This document shows, one piece after another, positions 21,770 through 34,464 of a stretch of 64,000 bases of DNA (its first letter is position 1; each line of letters opens with the position of its first letter). Location: the NCBI GenBank assembly GCA_905220665.1, contig CAJNAR010000168.1, positions 916,553-980,552 of the forward strand, given 5' to 3'. The position numbers and the translations under genes are program-made. The stretch is from Albugo candida. Taxonomy: Eukaryota > Oomycota > Peronosporomycetes > Albuginales > Albuginaceae. The notes beneath the pieces were generated by a model. The model ran no database searches and was not told where the DNA came from. It was given only the letters and a program-made list of their open reading frames with translations.

Positions 21770-24136
21770 TAATATAAGTGATGTAATCAAATGTAGATGT
21801 GTGTGAGCCTTTGCTGTCAATCCTCTCAGTAAACACAAGTCTATCTTAAAACAATGTTTTACCCTACTATAGCTGTCACGTCTACATTGTCTCGTTAACG
21901 CTATTTGCTTTAGAATAACCGCCGATTGAATCGATCGTTTTGCATAGACTGTGTGTTTGGAAACAAACCTTGAAGAAAATGGATTTGGGTAATGCAAAGT
22001 CGTACGGAGGGATTGGATGCATTAAATAGGCTCATGCGAGCGGAAAGTAACGTGAGGTAAAGCGAGCCTGAAAAGTCAATCGGGCTGTCACAACGGGTGC
22101 TTTTGCATCTTACTGTTGGGTCTGAAGCGGATCCGGATCCGATTACGGGTCTGGGTGCCGGGTAGCGGGTTTACGGAAGAACAAGGAGTGGTAGCTAGAT
22201 AGCCAGAATTTTCACCCACTCAATACCCACTAGGTACCGACTAAGTAATACACCACACGGGGGCCGTGTTAAAGAGAGCAGCGAGGCTGCGTTTCGAAGT
22301 GCGGACTTACAACACTTCCTTAGCTAGTGTTAAGTGAGTAGCATGACCACTTTACAGATCAGCAGATCAAATCAAAGTACGGTGTGATTGGAATACACGG
22401 TACATCGCGCCGCCACATTATCTAAATTGCCATTCACAGAGTTCATACGAAATGCTAAAACGTATGATAACAGGACTTGTTATATATGTAATCGAAATCG
22501 TGTTTATACGAGTGCGATAATCGAGGGAGCATACCGATAATTGGTAACATCGATTTGTGCAGTATGAATCACATAATTGATGAGGCTTTACCGCAATGCA
22601 GAAGGATTTAGTAAATCACAATAAAGGTGAAAAGAATGCACACCGCGAATTTCGAGGCGAGACAGCCAGAACCCGGTCAGCTGACCGTTTGTTAAAGGTA
22701 TGACTTGAGGATTTAGTAGAAACGTTTACTGACGGATCTGTGGAAAGAAAGTGGATCTAGACAAGCTGAAAATGAGAAACACTTTTCTCAAGTATAACTT
22801 TCGTGGCTGATCAAGTTTCAAGCAAAATAACTCTGATTCGGAAACGGTAGGAGCTCATGCTAGCCAGGAGTGTCTATTAACATCTTCAGAACAGACTCAC
22901 CACCAATTCTAACGCCGCATTCATGCGTGCATGAATAGAACCAGTTCATGCTTTCTGTATCTCGTACAGACTAATAGGGGCTTGAAACTCGCAAATATTT
23001 CAAGATGGACCGTGTCCGAGCACTCTCGCGGGTGCATTTGACCATCATACTGTTTAGTTGATGTGTTGTGCTTCTAATGCGTTGGCGACATCACTCTTCT
23101 AAATGACAACACATTTCTCTCATTTTGCATTTATATAATAGCGTGGGATTCTATAGCACCTCATCTCCCCTCAAATTCTATAGTGATGCATTTCCAAATC
23201 GTAGTGTTTTTAGCGACGGGCATCACATCATAATAGTCTCTATCTGTTCGTTGTTTTGGAGAGCAACGTAAACTAGCATTGAGACCGGGTAGCAAAGAGA
23301 AAATCTAAATTTTGCGTGACAAATTCACAATTGGTGCGTTTAAATGAAGATCAGCTCGTAAATAAATGCTAGATTGTGAGTGTTAAGACTAATTTTTCGT
23401 AGTGATCAGAACCGTCAACAATGATAATACCTTTACCGTTGTGTATCGCAAAAGGCAAAGAGTTGTGCCTCAAATGGCTGATCATGGAAGAGAGCTGGCA
23501 CTTGAGCTGATCGCATTTGGCGGCCGTCGTACCATTGTTTGGTATATTTATCGCAATGGAAACATCAAGGAAAGTTACAGCTGTCATGGAAAAAAAACTT
23601 CTTAGTGCTAGAATTATAACAAAAATGTCAGAAATTTATATTACCGTGATTTCTGATCGAAACCTTGTCCACCCGTCCAAATCTACTCCTACCTAAGTGA
23701 TTGCTTCACGTCGCCTTAATTATGGGCTTCAGTTTCTACAACCGTCAATTTAGTTGTTGCACACGCGGGGCTCGTAATAATGAAAGCAAAAGAAGCCTTC
23801 TTTGATCACCTCTAAGCATTGAGCAGTCGCTCCAACTAGTATAGTCGATGCTTTACAATGCAAGGGCTCTTGATAAAGTTATTCACACTGATTAGAGCGA
23901 GTTTACGATCAGCGCTACAATTCGTCGTCAGTACGAAAGTACGTACGCCACCAAACACAATACTGTATTAATTTGCGGCGAGATTATGAAGTTCGGGTGC
24001 GATAAGAGCCCACATTTCTCTCTCAAGAGATATCAGGAATGCTGAGTTCAAGAAAATTGTTCTGATAGTTAGACACATTGCACTATCACAGATAATCAAG
24101 CTATTGTTGCTATACGCGTGTACTGTCGCACTGTAG
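21770..24136. other. Gene-poor stretch, nothing supported
   Basis: About 2.4 kb. It includes a short GC-rich run near 22,120-22,170 with repeated GGATCCG and GGGTCTGGGTGCCGGG words. ORFs are all under 90 codons without domains, including 23,402-23,605. I see no transposon or RNA signature. Confidence 0.4.
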
Positions 24137-24154
24137 GTGTACACATCTGAAAGA

Positions 24155-25669
24155 ATGGTCCAGAAAGCTTCACCGTTGGCTCTCGTCTTCTTGATCGGGA
24201 GTCTAGGTTGCTGTAAAAGTACTAGAATTACTTTTTCCATGAAAAAAGTTCCTATTCGTCTACTCAACTGCCGCGATTGCATTCTGAAACGCTTCTACGG
24301 TGATAGGATTACATTAGTGAAACAAGAACCAGAATTCACGTACGAAGTCAACATTCCTGACTATTTTTCAGAGACCTTTCTTCGAGATGTATGCGAAGAC
24401 TCAAATAATTGCGACGACATTCGTTTTAATGAGGTACAGTCTGTGACAAAGATGGCTCCTTCAATGTATACATCCATGGCGTATTGTATCGCTGTGGACT
24501 ACAGATATCTTACTGAAGTGGCCACTTGTCAAGATTGTCTGAACATGTATGGCAGCTATATGAGAAAAAACTGGATGATCATAGACACGTTCTATTATTG
24601 GATGTTTTGGTATTATCCATCAACACAACATTCAGCCGCCTGTTCTCGTGAATGTGGTGGGATCAAAACATTGTCGCGTGCATATTGCGCAAGGGCTGAA
24701 CCGCAAAATATTGATCTAAATGAAATTGCAGAGGAGCCACCTTACCACGAGGTTCACCTGAGAGGAAAAAAAAATGAGCGCGCAAAGTGCTTCAAATCAC
24801 TCGCAAAACACACACACATTTTAGCGCGACTCGAAGGTGATGACGCGTCTGATCGTGCTAAAAGCTGCGCTGTTGTACTTGTCGAATTTCACACTTATAC
24901 TATTGAACAGATGCAAATTGATGTACAGCATGGCGAATCGCCCGCATGTACTTCATTTTCAATTGTGAACGAAAGACCTCATCAAGACACAAAAGAGGCA
25001 GATGCTTCGCACCTACAAATCAATCGAAATCAGGGAATTGATGTTGAGGCATCTCAATGCTTATACATTATCAGTGCAACAGTACTTTTAAAAAAGTTGA
25101 GAGCCACTTTAACAGAGAATCTGGAAACTAATGCGTGCCTGGATTGCATCAACAATCTTGTCCAAAATTCTGTGGGGTCCGATATCCGTCTCATATCAAA
25201 TAAAAGTAGCTTCGTGTATTTGCCAAGGGCACCGCATCGGGGATATATTGCAGACAGGTGTGGTCAATGCTTGAGTATTACAGTATTTCCTAACGAGTAT
25301 TGTCAACAAACGGCGACGTCATCAATTCCATCATCAGGACTTCCAGCCACAAAATACCAATATCTGGTACTTGAAATCAATTGGCGTAACAACATTCAGA
25401 TCTTCTATGATGTTGTTCTGCGTGTTGTGTTTCATACCGATGTGTATCTGGTGACTACGCCTTCCGATCATATTCATACTAGCGTACATTCCCTTCATAC
25501 GATCGCAAGCATTTGCGCAGCTGTTGCTAGTAAATACGATATCGACGGGATATGCAGCGTTGTTATCGTAGATTTTTCAAGCCCCCTCCGTCCCTTGCCT
25601 TTTACAGCAATTCTTAGATTGCTTGGTATCACCGGTATTGATCCACTCGAGCTGGCAAGAATTTATTGA
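24155..25669 (+). CDS. Secreted cysteine-rich protein with CxDC modules (504 aa)
   Basis: Intact single-exon ORF of 504 residues. The ATG at 24155 gives a signal peptide (MVQKASPLALVFLIGSLGCC). The mature protein repeats a module in which an isolated Cys is followed by a pair C-x-D-C: NCRDCILKRFYG, then YCIAVDYRYLTEVATCQDCL, then NACLDCINNLVQ, with further pairs CSRECGG and CGQCL. The spacing resembles, without matching exactly, the Cys-Cys-Gly (CX2CX5G) signature described for Albugo effectors. That link is inference. The C-terminal 150 residues are beta/alpha-like without cysteine pairs. A second gene with the same module lies at 52,942-53,421. Base composition is like its surroundings, and no stop or frameshift is present although both flanks are decayed, which suggests selection. 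Confidence 0.7.
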   Translation: MVQKASPLALVFLIGSLGCCKSTRITFSMKKVPIRLLNCRDCILKRFYGDRITLVKQEPEFTYEVNIPDYFSETFLRDVCEDSNNCDDIRFNEVQSVTKMAPSMYTSMAYCIAVDYRYLTEVATCQDCLNMYGSYMRKNWMIIDTFYYWMFWYYPSTQHSAACSRECGGIKTLSRAYCARAEPQNIDLNEIAEEPPYHEVHLRGKKNERAKCFKSLAKHTHILARLEGDDASDRAKSCAVVLVEFHTYTIEQMQIDVQHGESPACTSFSIVNERPHQDTKEADASHLQINRNQGIDVEASQCLYIISATVLLKKLRATLTENLETNACLDCINNLVQNSVGSDIRLISNKSSFVYLPRAPHRGYIADRCGQCLSITVFPNEYCQQTATSSIPSSGLPATKYQYLVLEINWRNNIQIFYDVVLRVVFHTDVYLVTTPSDHIHTSVHSLHTIASICAAVASKYDIDGICSVVIVDFSSPLRPLPFTAILRLLGITGIDPLELARIY

Positions 25670-26830
25670 TGCGACAACTCGAGGTACGGCAGTCTAACGT
25701 ATCGAAAGCGTATGTTTATCAATCAAATCCCATACAAATGTGACTAGATGCAGCTGCAATTTTAGCGTCTTTTACATATGCCATAAACCTTAATACATTC
25801 ACGGCAAGCCGGGCAATACTGCAAATGATTATCATCTGATTAGCATTCTCGCGACGATAAGCGTGTTATGTCAACAATATAAGGGCTCATGCTAGCAAAT
25901 TACCTTGCGTCATTTTGATTTGACTCATTGTCGTTTAGTTGCGAGAAAGCACAAACATCACCCCCAGAAGGACCGAATAATCAAAGTGTTTTGACTAATT
26001 GTGGCGCAGATTAACCTCGCTCATATATATTCAAAGCTCCAGCCGTAAGCACCTCAAGTCGCACGCATAGTAGATCGGTAAATCACGCGATTCACATTGA
26101 ATATATTGCATGAGTACAAAGTTCAGATTGAACGTGAAAATACCTGTAGCACGGTCAGGCTGGTGGCTAGAACGCTGTCTAGTACCTGACCTGCGTCAGC
26201 GTGGCACTCCATTGCTTTCGGTGCCTATATATTCTGAGCATATTAAAATGTCAAGATGGATGAAAGCATTGTATCGTCGCAGTCGTAGCTCTGTCAACTT
26301 TAGTGTCGGATGCCGCCAAAAATTGCGGTATCGATCAGATTCAATATCTCAACATTATAGACCGATCCCCATAACAAGCTTCAGCAATTTTTGATGTGGC
26401 GGACTCGCTCCATCTAGTGTGCATGCGAAGTGAATATCTATGTCATCTGCGTTAACGTTTAAGACCATTTTGGGTGGAGTAGAACCGGCCAATCTTAGCA
26501 AGCTGCGTTCCACCATGCACTGAAGTAGACAGATTCACAATGACCTCATTTGGTTTGACTAAATCTACTGCAAAGACTGCATGGCCCCGTTCGGCAAATT
26601 CAAGAAGTATGTGTTACTTACCTATGAAATTACATTGATTAGATAGTTCGGGGATCGGCTTCAGAGTAAATTGTCCAAGTGAAATCCACCTGATCCCAAA
26701 ACGTTTTGCTGATCGCAGAAATGAAGAAGCATTCACTGTAATCAATGGAGAAATCTTCGTTGTGAGTGACTTGACAAGCTCGATGTCACATCCTTCAAAA
26801 TAGCTACCTTTGGCGCAATGGAGCTCAAGT
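25670..26830. other. No supported gene
   Basis: About 1.2 kb. ORFs such as 26,110-26,394 (plus) and 26,614-26,850 (minus) have no recognisable domain. No repeat was noticed. Confidence 0.4.
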
Positions 26831-27211
26831 CTATGAAGCTTTAGTGTCAATCACCGTGCCGAACAACAACACGAAACCTGCGGATAACAATGACATGAAG
26901 ATTGTATCCCCCAGTCCAATGAACAATGATGCACCAATTACCAGATAATTATTCGAAATCGTTGTAGATATCGAATCTGCGACGATAAGAAACGGAGGCT
27001 GCATCAGGTGATCCATGATTTCACGCTATATTATGCTTTCAAGACCGAGGCTGAGCGGTATTCCTGTAATTGACATTCTAACAAAAAAACGGTAAATGCC
27101 ATGATGCATCATTGTAAAAACAATGATTTGCAAGAGGGTGAAGCGTTCACTTGAGGCTGTGCAAACACATAGTTCGAAACTTCTCCTAGTATCCTTGTTA
27201 TGAGAGCGCAA
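26831..27211 (-). pseudogene. Fragment of a polytopic membrane protein, one in-frame stop
   Basis: Two ORFs on the minus strand lie in the same frame, separated only by a TAA at 27,026-27,028. The joined reading has hydrophobic stretches (LVIGASLFIGLGDTIFMSLL, SAGFVLLFGTVI) and SITGIPLSLGLE. It looks like part of a multi-pass transporter, but no family motif is visible. A stop in the frame and no clear ends suggest a relic. Confidence 0.3.
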
Positions 27212-27979
27212 GCAGTAATTTGAGACATAGCTTCTGTCACCTGGCGGCTATTGATTGATTCATTTTAGGATGAGGCCTTTAGAAGATCACTTGCGCGTTA
27301 ACTCTCACTCATGCGTAGGACTGAATCATCACAAAGGATATGCGTTATATTTTGCAGATATCGCTTCATTGCGACTCAAAGTTGATCTCTTTATATTGAA
27401 TTGCCCGCACTTTTGATGTCGGCGAGCTACGATGGCAAGAAAAAGCCCATGCTTTTTGATTACCATCTTTGTGCCGACATTATTTGACTCGATGTACCCT
27501 CAACTTGCCATCACGCTGACACTCTTTGTAAAGAGCTATATAGCGGCCGGATTTTCATGGTCCACGGTTTTAGTTTACGAAGGCAACCTATCAACAAAGG
27601 CCGAACGCATTTCTGGCCGGTTGGGAAGATTCGATATATCGAAAGGAAATATCGACGTTCAGCGTGTTTTTGACCTGTTAATGAATATATCAGGGCATCT
27701 CAGAGCAGGAAATTTCACCAGAATGGTATAAACGGCAAAATTAGTTGTGGTGTCGGCTAGTCGTGTAATCAATGGATGGGCAAAAGTATCTGTACGAATC
27801 AGACACGTAAAGAATCAACGGATAGAATTAGTTGAAAACCAATCAGCCCGTGTGTTTGCGCTGTTTGTTCGTGACGATACACAAAAATATACCTCGGGCA
27901 TTATCATTGCATCAACGAAATCGAAATCGACAAGGGGGCGTCCATTCAGAAGATCGTGACAGATAGATAGAGTTGCAAC
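27212..27979. other. No supported gene
   Basis: About 770 bp upstream of the Copia remnant. The ORF at 27,432-27,731 is protein-like in part but unrecognised. It may include degraded retroelement sequence. Confidence 0.3.
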
Positions 27980-29290
27980 AGAAGAATCAAATCACGTGAC
28001 GGAAGCTGAAACCGGAATGGTCAACAATGTGAAAGAAGCAGACCCAACAAATTATCGCGACGCGATGAAGTGAGCGCGGACAAACGGAACTGGGAATCGG
28101 GCGATGCAAGAAGCATTACAAGCTTTTGCAGGGGAAAAAAAGTGGGGTAGATGGTGGTAACATCATATGGTGCGAATTGTCTGCATATCAAATGGGTGTA
28201 TAAGACGAAACGTGATGCAAATGGAAAACTGGTGCGATACAATGCTCGTTTGGTCGCGTGTGGAAAAGAACAAGTTCCTGGTCGTGATTTGATCGTTGCG
28301 GGTGTTTACATCGACGATCTTCTCGTAAAGGCAACTGAACCATTGCAGATCGAAATGTTGTCTAGTGATTTGGAGACGCTTTCGGTGAAAGTGGGGTAAT
28401 GCGCGTAGATTACTTGGTATGTGTATTACTACAATGATGAAGACGGTTACGACATCGACCAAGAGGTAGCAATAGTGAACATGCTCAAGGAATTGCGATT
28501 GAGAAACGCTCGTGGAACGCGCACTCCTATCGGTGATACCACAAATGACATGCCCCAGAATGATGTCGCGCTCTCCGTTTGTACCACATCGGGTGGTGTT
28601 TCTGTGCAAACTTTTCAGTCACTGATGGAAAGCTTACTATGGATATCACGATGAACCCGTCCTGAAATTTCGTATGCTATACATCTTGTGCCGAGACGTA
28701 CGCATTATCCCACTGAAAGTGATTCGTAATTTGCAAAGAGGATAGCAGGTACCTTCAAGGGTCGAAAAATCTTAGGCTACAAAGAGAGGACATGGCGTTT
28801 CGAGTGAACCACTAATGTTGGTTGGTTACAGTGATGTAGACTTTGCCGAAGACAAGGCTGACCGGGAGTCTAAAACCGGAGGATAAAGGAGGTGGCGAGT
28901 ATGCCTGTATATGGTTAACTCGTAAACAAGAATGATTCTCCCTTTCTACTATGGAAGCAGAGCTCACAGCGTCGTCGGTTGTGGTTGCAGAGATGAATGG
29001 CATCGAAGAGTTCCTCGGATAGATAGGGATACATCGTATGATACCGATGCCTTTGAAGGTGGACAATCAAGCAGCATTGAAGCAGTGTGGCGGAAAATTT
29101 TCACCGAAGGCAAAACACCATGACGCGAGATCAAGTTTGTGGTATTGCATGCCAAATGTGGAATTTTATAGACCGAATATTTTGAAGGTTCTAACATGTC
29201 AGCTGATATGATGAGAAAAGCGCTTCATGCACCGAGGTTGGAGGAGTTGAAAAATCTCATCGGTTCACATCGGAATACAAAGGACATGTG
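27980..29290 (+). mobile_element. Ty1/Copia retrotransposon remnant (RT-RNase H)
   Basis: Plus-strand pieces of a Copia polyprotein appear in order but in several frames. They are EADPTNYRDAMK and AMQEALQAF; then IKWVYKTKRDANGKLVRYNA with RLVACGKEQ (reverse transcriptase); then VYIDDLLVKA (the catalytic YxDD region); then DQEVAIVNMLKE and TRTPIGDTTND; then MNGIEEFLG and VDNQAALKQ (RNase H); and finally MRKALHAPRLEELKNLIG. About 60 codons between the fingers and the palm are deleted (CGKEQVPGRDLIVAGVYIDD runs directly on). Gag, protease and integrase are absent and no LTR was recognised. It is dead. Confidence 0.85.
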
Positions 29291-30519
29291 AAGGCAGCAG
29301 GTGCGCCTGCCGACGGCTTGAACGAAAACGCGCATGATGGAGAAGTGTTGGAAATTGACTGACGTTGAAGCCATTGCACATAATCATTGGAGGTGATTTC
29401 AATGGTTAGAATGATGTGTGCCGCTTCTTTTCTTACCTGTTGCTGACGTTCGAAAGTGACTGGTAGACATTTTCAAGCTTTTGAATAATACACACAAGGA
29501 GCACCACGGGATCGATGAACACGCTACGCTGACCAAAATGGAAGGGCAGAATTTAGGGAGCTCTACAGTCAACGCGCCAGTCCATCAAGCCTTCTAGCTT
29601 CCGTGAACTTGAATGTCGAGCTCGTCTTGGAATGGCTCAATATGGGCCAATAGGTGCGGCCCGAATCCAAAGGCAGAGCTCAGAGGACAAAGTCGTCTGG
29701 TAGGCGTTGTAGATTATCTTGATTCCCTCAACGTCCGCTTTAGTTTACACTTCACGTGCAAATGTATCTACTTGCTGTAGTGCGTCATTTGGGGCCGTCT
29801 GTCTATTATGCGTCGTCCCAGGGAACTAAAAGCAGTGGCGCTTCGTGTAGTTGCTCTGCCACTGCTGTGTTGCGAAAAAAGATATGCCAAGGGGAATTTT
29901 CGGCTTCTTCGAATGCGCGGTTCTTGTGAATTGCTGACGGTAAAGAGACTTTGTCCCGAAGTAAGTCGATTAATCACTTCACGATGGAAGTTTCCGCAGA
30001 TTGTGCTAGTGTAGTCACGAGGCCACTGTCATGACTGGATTGATAGCCAGAATTTGCTGCCGTACCGACGCGTTGCTCGATGGGCGCGCTGCTGCTTCCA
30101 TTTGAAAACGAGCTTGCACGTTGGTTTTCTCAGACATTTCTCCATGATGGAGAAGAAATTTCCGACGATGGCGCTGATACTTGCTGTTGCGCAATCGTAC
30201 GGCGGCCGTTTATCTTTCTCCACGGAGACACGGCGCCGGTCAGTTGGCTTCGCCATATTTGTCGTGGATCACGATAACAAGCAGATTGTGTGTCAAGTCC
30301 ATGACAAACCGTAGGCTCGTTGCCCTTCGTTCAATGCCACGCGTCCTAATACAACTACTGTGCACGTAATTGCGCGTGTGTGAATAGGGCCGCCTTTGAC
30401 AGATATTCAAGTGTGCAAATGATGAAAATCTACACCAGCATCGACATTCGACGACTTGGACTCGAATGGTGGGATAAACTCTTCCTTCGAGCAGTCAGAT
30501 GTGTCGTGAGTCAGCTGCA
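29291..30519. other. No supported gene; possible degraded coding sequence
   Basis: About 1.2 kb. Plus-strand pieces around 30,050-30,310 (LARWFSQTFLHDGEEISDDG, or in another frame MEKKFPTMALILAVAQSYGG) look coding-like but conflict in frame and match nothing I know. Confidence 0.3.
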
Positions 30520-33099
30520 AGTTTAGATGACTGGAGAGATACTGCAGCTTGCTTGAATTTATATTTACTTCCGGAAACGGCCGTACTGAATTTAGACACT
30601 GATTTATGAACACAAAGTGCGGAATTCCAAGCCGCTCTTTGCGATCATGCAAAAGCATTGGGTGTCGATCTAGTATCAGAGCAGCATCTTCTTCCAATTG
30701 TACAGGAAGCACTTTAGCTGAGCTCCTCGTTGGATGGGAGCAAGGTCAAACGGACGATGGCATGCCTTACTACTTTGATGCTGAATCAGAGAAAAGCACA
30801 TGGGAACATCCTTTGGGCGAACACTATCGCCAGCAGGTTCAATTGGCGAAAGAAAAGACACATCGTTGGGAGGGTCCGCGTACCCCGTCATTGATATCGC
30901 ATGAGATAGAAAACAACAATCCGAAAGTAACGGAATCGATACATATCACAATGAACAAGTCAATGGCTTTTGGCCGAGATACTTCTTGGCTTTTGGACCA
31001 AGAACTTGTCATTGAAAAGCCTCTGATCAATACAGCCGAGGCAAGGCCTAGTTTCACGAAGACAGACAAAATGATACTTGAGAACGATTTCGAAGAAACT
31101 CGGATTGCGTTGTAAAAGTCTCAACACGTAGCAAAAGAAACGAGTTAATATAAAATGAGATTCGGCGATTCGAAAATGAGTTATCAGAGGCTGAAGGACT
31201 CATCTCACACAATGGAAGCAGCACTGGCTGATCAAGTTGCTATATGCAAAGAGCGATTCGAATGTGTATGCATGGCTGGAGAAGAAGTACTGAAAGCACA
31301 CCTGCAAATTCATGAAGTACGTCTTCATTTTTTGAATTAATAAAGGCCAACAAATCGGCTCAACAAGAATTTGAGCGCTTCAAAAGCATCACAAAGCAGC
31401 GTGAAATCGATCTTATACAACAACTTGAGACTTTGCAGCTTCAACAAACTCAAACAAAGTCGCAAGACACTGAAGTTATGGCCCAGGGTCGTCTGGACGC
31501 ACAAAATCAGCTTGCACTTGAATGCTCCTTGACCCTTGAGAATGATCAAAAGCAGATTCTCAAACTGCAAGAAAAGCTTCACCAAAGCATGATTGGTTAG
31601 CTGGAAGCCAAGGAAATTGCTCAAAAGCGCTCGCTTGAGGTACAAGAGCTCCGACTGCTGATTCTTACTGAAAATACTCGAGCATCCAGCGTGAATGAAG
31701 AGAAACTGGCAGCTCTGGGTGAATACGAGACTTCACGTCAGCAATACGAGAAGACCGTAGAAGCGCTTAAAATGGAGAATCGGCGGCTGGAATCAGCTTT
31801 GGAACAAGAGCAACTTTCGCTTGCTCGTTTCCAGGAACAAGCCGAGAAAATGGCACCACTGTGAGCATGCACGTATAGAAGACCAGCTTGCTCACACACA
31901 GCGCCAGCTTTCGGATGCAGAAGCTCATAAACGCAAATGGCAGAATCAGGTCGCTAAGTTGCAAGATCAAAGTGTCGCTCTCAATGCTAATTGGCAAGCC
32001 GAGCTCGTGGATGCGCAGCAACAAGCTCGAGAAATGTGTCAGTCTTAAACAACTCGGCTGGAACGGGAGATACAGAGTCTTGATCGGGAGATACAAGACG
32101 CTTCAGATGGATTCCAAGACGCACAGAAGGAGCTGAGAGAAACCAAGCAAGAATTATCTCTGGAAAAGCACCCAACACAGCAAGACGCTCTCGACCTGGA
32201 GAACAAGAAGCGGTGGGAAGCCTTGTTACGACACGAGAAAGAAAAGCTTGCGGAGGAAAGGCATTCTGCTGGCTGTCAGCTCGCGAGCCTTCAGGCCGAC
32301 CACAAGAGCCTCAAGCAGGAAAATGCGGACGAGAAGGAGAGATTTCTCGTTCTAAATCGAGAATTGGAATCTCGTTTGAAGCAGAAAGAGTACGACATAC
32401 TGCGCGTGGAAGAGCGAGATCTCCATTTACTCCGACTCTCTGAGGAGATCGCGGAGAGTGACAGCAGAGTTTGGCCGAGCCGAGTTTGAAGATTGAGAAG
32501 CCCAGCATCAAAAACAAATCAAAGAACTTCACCAATCCATCGCGTCACAACTGCCGCAGTTGGCAACCAAGTGTGTCTCGCGAGCTAGCGAAGAAAGGAT
32601 GCGTACCCACCGTGAATCACTTTCCAAGCGAGCAAATGACGAGCGTTAGACCTTGATTCGAACATTTCAAATTCGTGAGAAAGAATGGAGGAAAAAGCAC
32701 GCTCGAGTTGTCGAGGAATCGGAGTTTTGGCGTTGAGATTTGCGTAAGATGGAATATTTGAATGAGCTTCAAACCCAACAGCTGCAAATGCAGTGGACTC
32801 AAAGATCTGCCTCACCGCCTCGGACGATCTCGGTACCGCCATACAAATCGAATAAACGTGTGAGCGTGCCGTGGCCTAAAGCCGCGTGGGAGCAGCCGAT
32901 CGTACCCGAAGAGATGGCTTTCGAATACACCAAACTCGAGCATTCAGCTGATAGCAAACAATTCGAAGTAGAAGGGAGGATGTTGGTACGATCATTGGAA
33001 TCGTTGGGCAAACCAAAAGTATCGCGAAAAGTCGATTGGAGAGAATGTGAGTTTTCGGCTTGGTATCGTACAGATTATTGGAGACACAAGTATCAATGA
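30520..33099 (+). pseudogene. CEP164-like WW-domain centriole/basal-body gene, disrupted
   Basis: The order matches CEP164: an N-terminal helix (CDHAKALGVDLVSEQHLLPI, about 30,640-30,710), then a WW domain (GWEQGQTDDGMPYYFDAESE and KSTWEHPLGEHYRQ, about 30,736-30,835), then more than 2 kb of Glu/Gln/Lys coiled coil, ending FSAWYRTDYWRHKYQ. CEP164 builds distal appendages that dock basal bodies for cilia. Lesions: a frameshift at about 30,715 between the helix and the WW domain, a TAA near 31,113, and TAG near 31,600. Further stops and frame changes follow after 31,860 throughout the coiled coil. Introns cannot explain all of these, although a few could be introns. The last exon-like piece is intact. 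Its TGA (33,097-33,099) overlaps the end of the convergent WDR4-like gene. Confidence 0.65.
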
Positions 33100-34365
33100 G
33101 CTGACTTTAGCTTCTTTTTTGTGAGTCCATCATCGACCGATTCCGTCGACGGCTTTTCTTCGGCTACATCGTAAAGGTCAATGTGTGTGGTGAGCAAAGC
33201 AACGACACGTACCAAAGGAAAACCAATTTTTCGCGTGAAAGTGTGTCGAGGAAGCAATCGAAGGAGTTGTTGAGAGATTGCTTAGCTGAAAGCATCGGAA
33301 ATATGGACTTTGACGATAAGCTGCGAGGCTTTTGGCACGAAAATAGCATCCAGAGGCTCACTCTCGATGGTGAGAGACTCTGACAGCGATGTGGACGTGT
33401 TGTCTGCAAATATTTTCAATGTTGGAGGTTGATTTTCCGACGTGATAATCCTCAGCAAGGCAAAGCCGACGCCCATGATGACTACGATACAATCTGTAGA
33501 TGGACACATTGCCAGCGTATGAACGCCACTTTGTGTGTTTTCAGAATCGCACAACGTTTGGAATCCAACATCGTCGACTTGAGGTAATCCCAGAGCTTTA
33601 TCGTGCCATCTTTGGGAATAGAAACCATCCAATTCTCAGCCTGGAAGCGCTGGCAGCATGCGACTTGGACCACTGCTGAAGCGTGACCGAGGCAGTATGA
33701 CTGAATGAGGGCTGTCGGGGGGAATTGAGAGATGCGTATTTTATCATCTCGATCAGCGCTGAGTACGAATCGACCTCTGGATGGATCCATGCTGATATCG
33801 GTGATCATGGAAGTCGTGTGCCCAAAAAGATGTTTTATGGACGTCAGAGCCTTCTACGTGCTCTCATGGAGTGGCCATCAGTTTCCCTGTTTTCTCACCA
33901 ATCAGAATAACCTGGTTTGGTCTGGTTTTATCCATTGTGGGTCCCGTGAACGCGATGCAAATCGCCCGAGCATTTCGAGAAAGCGTTCTGCATGAGATCC
34001 TATATTAATACAGATGCAAGTTAATTAAGGATATTTGATGTACCGGAAGGATTGCAATTTCAAGGTCAAAATGGGACGTACGGTAAGGATGTAATGATAC
34101 AGAAACCGCTCTTGCATGTGCACGAGTAGTGAGCGACATCGGCATTACGGACATCCATAGTCGCCTTACAACTTGTGATATCATGCAGCAAGCCCGACGT
34201 CTTAGATTGATCACAAACTGCGGCTAATGGAAACGCATGAGGCGTTGCGTTGCCAGCGTCCACGCAAAGCACATGGACTGTACAGCGTCGAACTATAAAA
34301 AGCACATTTTGAGCGCCCTTTGCGTCGTAAATACGCTGCAGCGCCGCGCATTGACGCTTGGCCAT
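33093..34365 (-). pseudogene. WDR4/Trm82-like tRNA methyltransferase subunit, disrupted
   Basis: Minus-strand WD40 gene. Key pieces are SMITDISMDPSRGRFVLSAD, then RDDKIRISQFPPTALIQSYC with LGHASA, then IPKDGTIKLWDYLKS. The SADRD-K-IR-S phrase followed by IQSYCLGH is characteristic of WDR4/Trm82, the non-catalytic partner of the tRNA m7G46 methyltransferase. The frame changes once near 33,540 (from LDSKRC to SENTQSGVHTLAMCPSTD), and more breaks occur upstream between 33,850 and 34,070. A few could be unrecognised small introns, so a living but intron-rich gene cannot be fully excluded. The 3' end (DDGLTKKKLKSAH, stop 33,093-33,095) overlaps the stop of the CEP164-like gene. Confidence 0.55.
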
Positions 34366-34464
34366 CCAAATGTAAATGTGTCCGAACCGTGCAGTCCGAT
34401 TACCTCTATTAAGTCATAAATTACCGGAATGCGTGACACCAGTAATCTGCTTACTGTTGATCTA

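Noticed and set aside
27980..29290. Living Copia element with deletion as adaptive gene
   Set aside because: The YxDD region is joined to a truncated fingers domain and later frames are full of stops, so domestication is unlikely.
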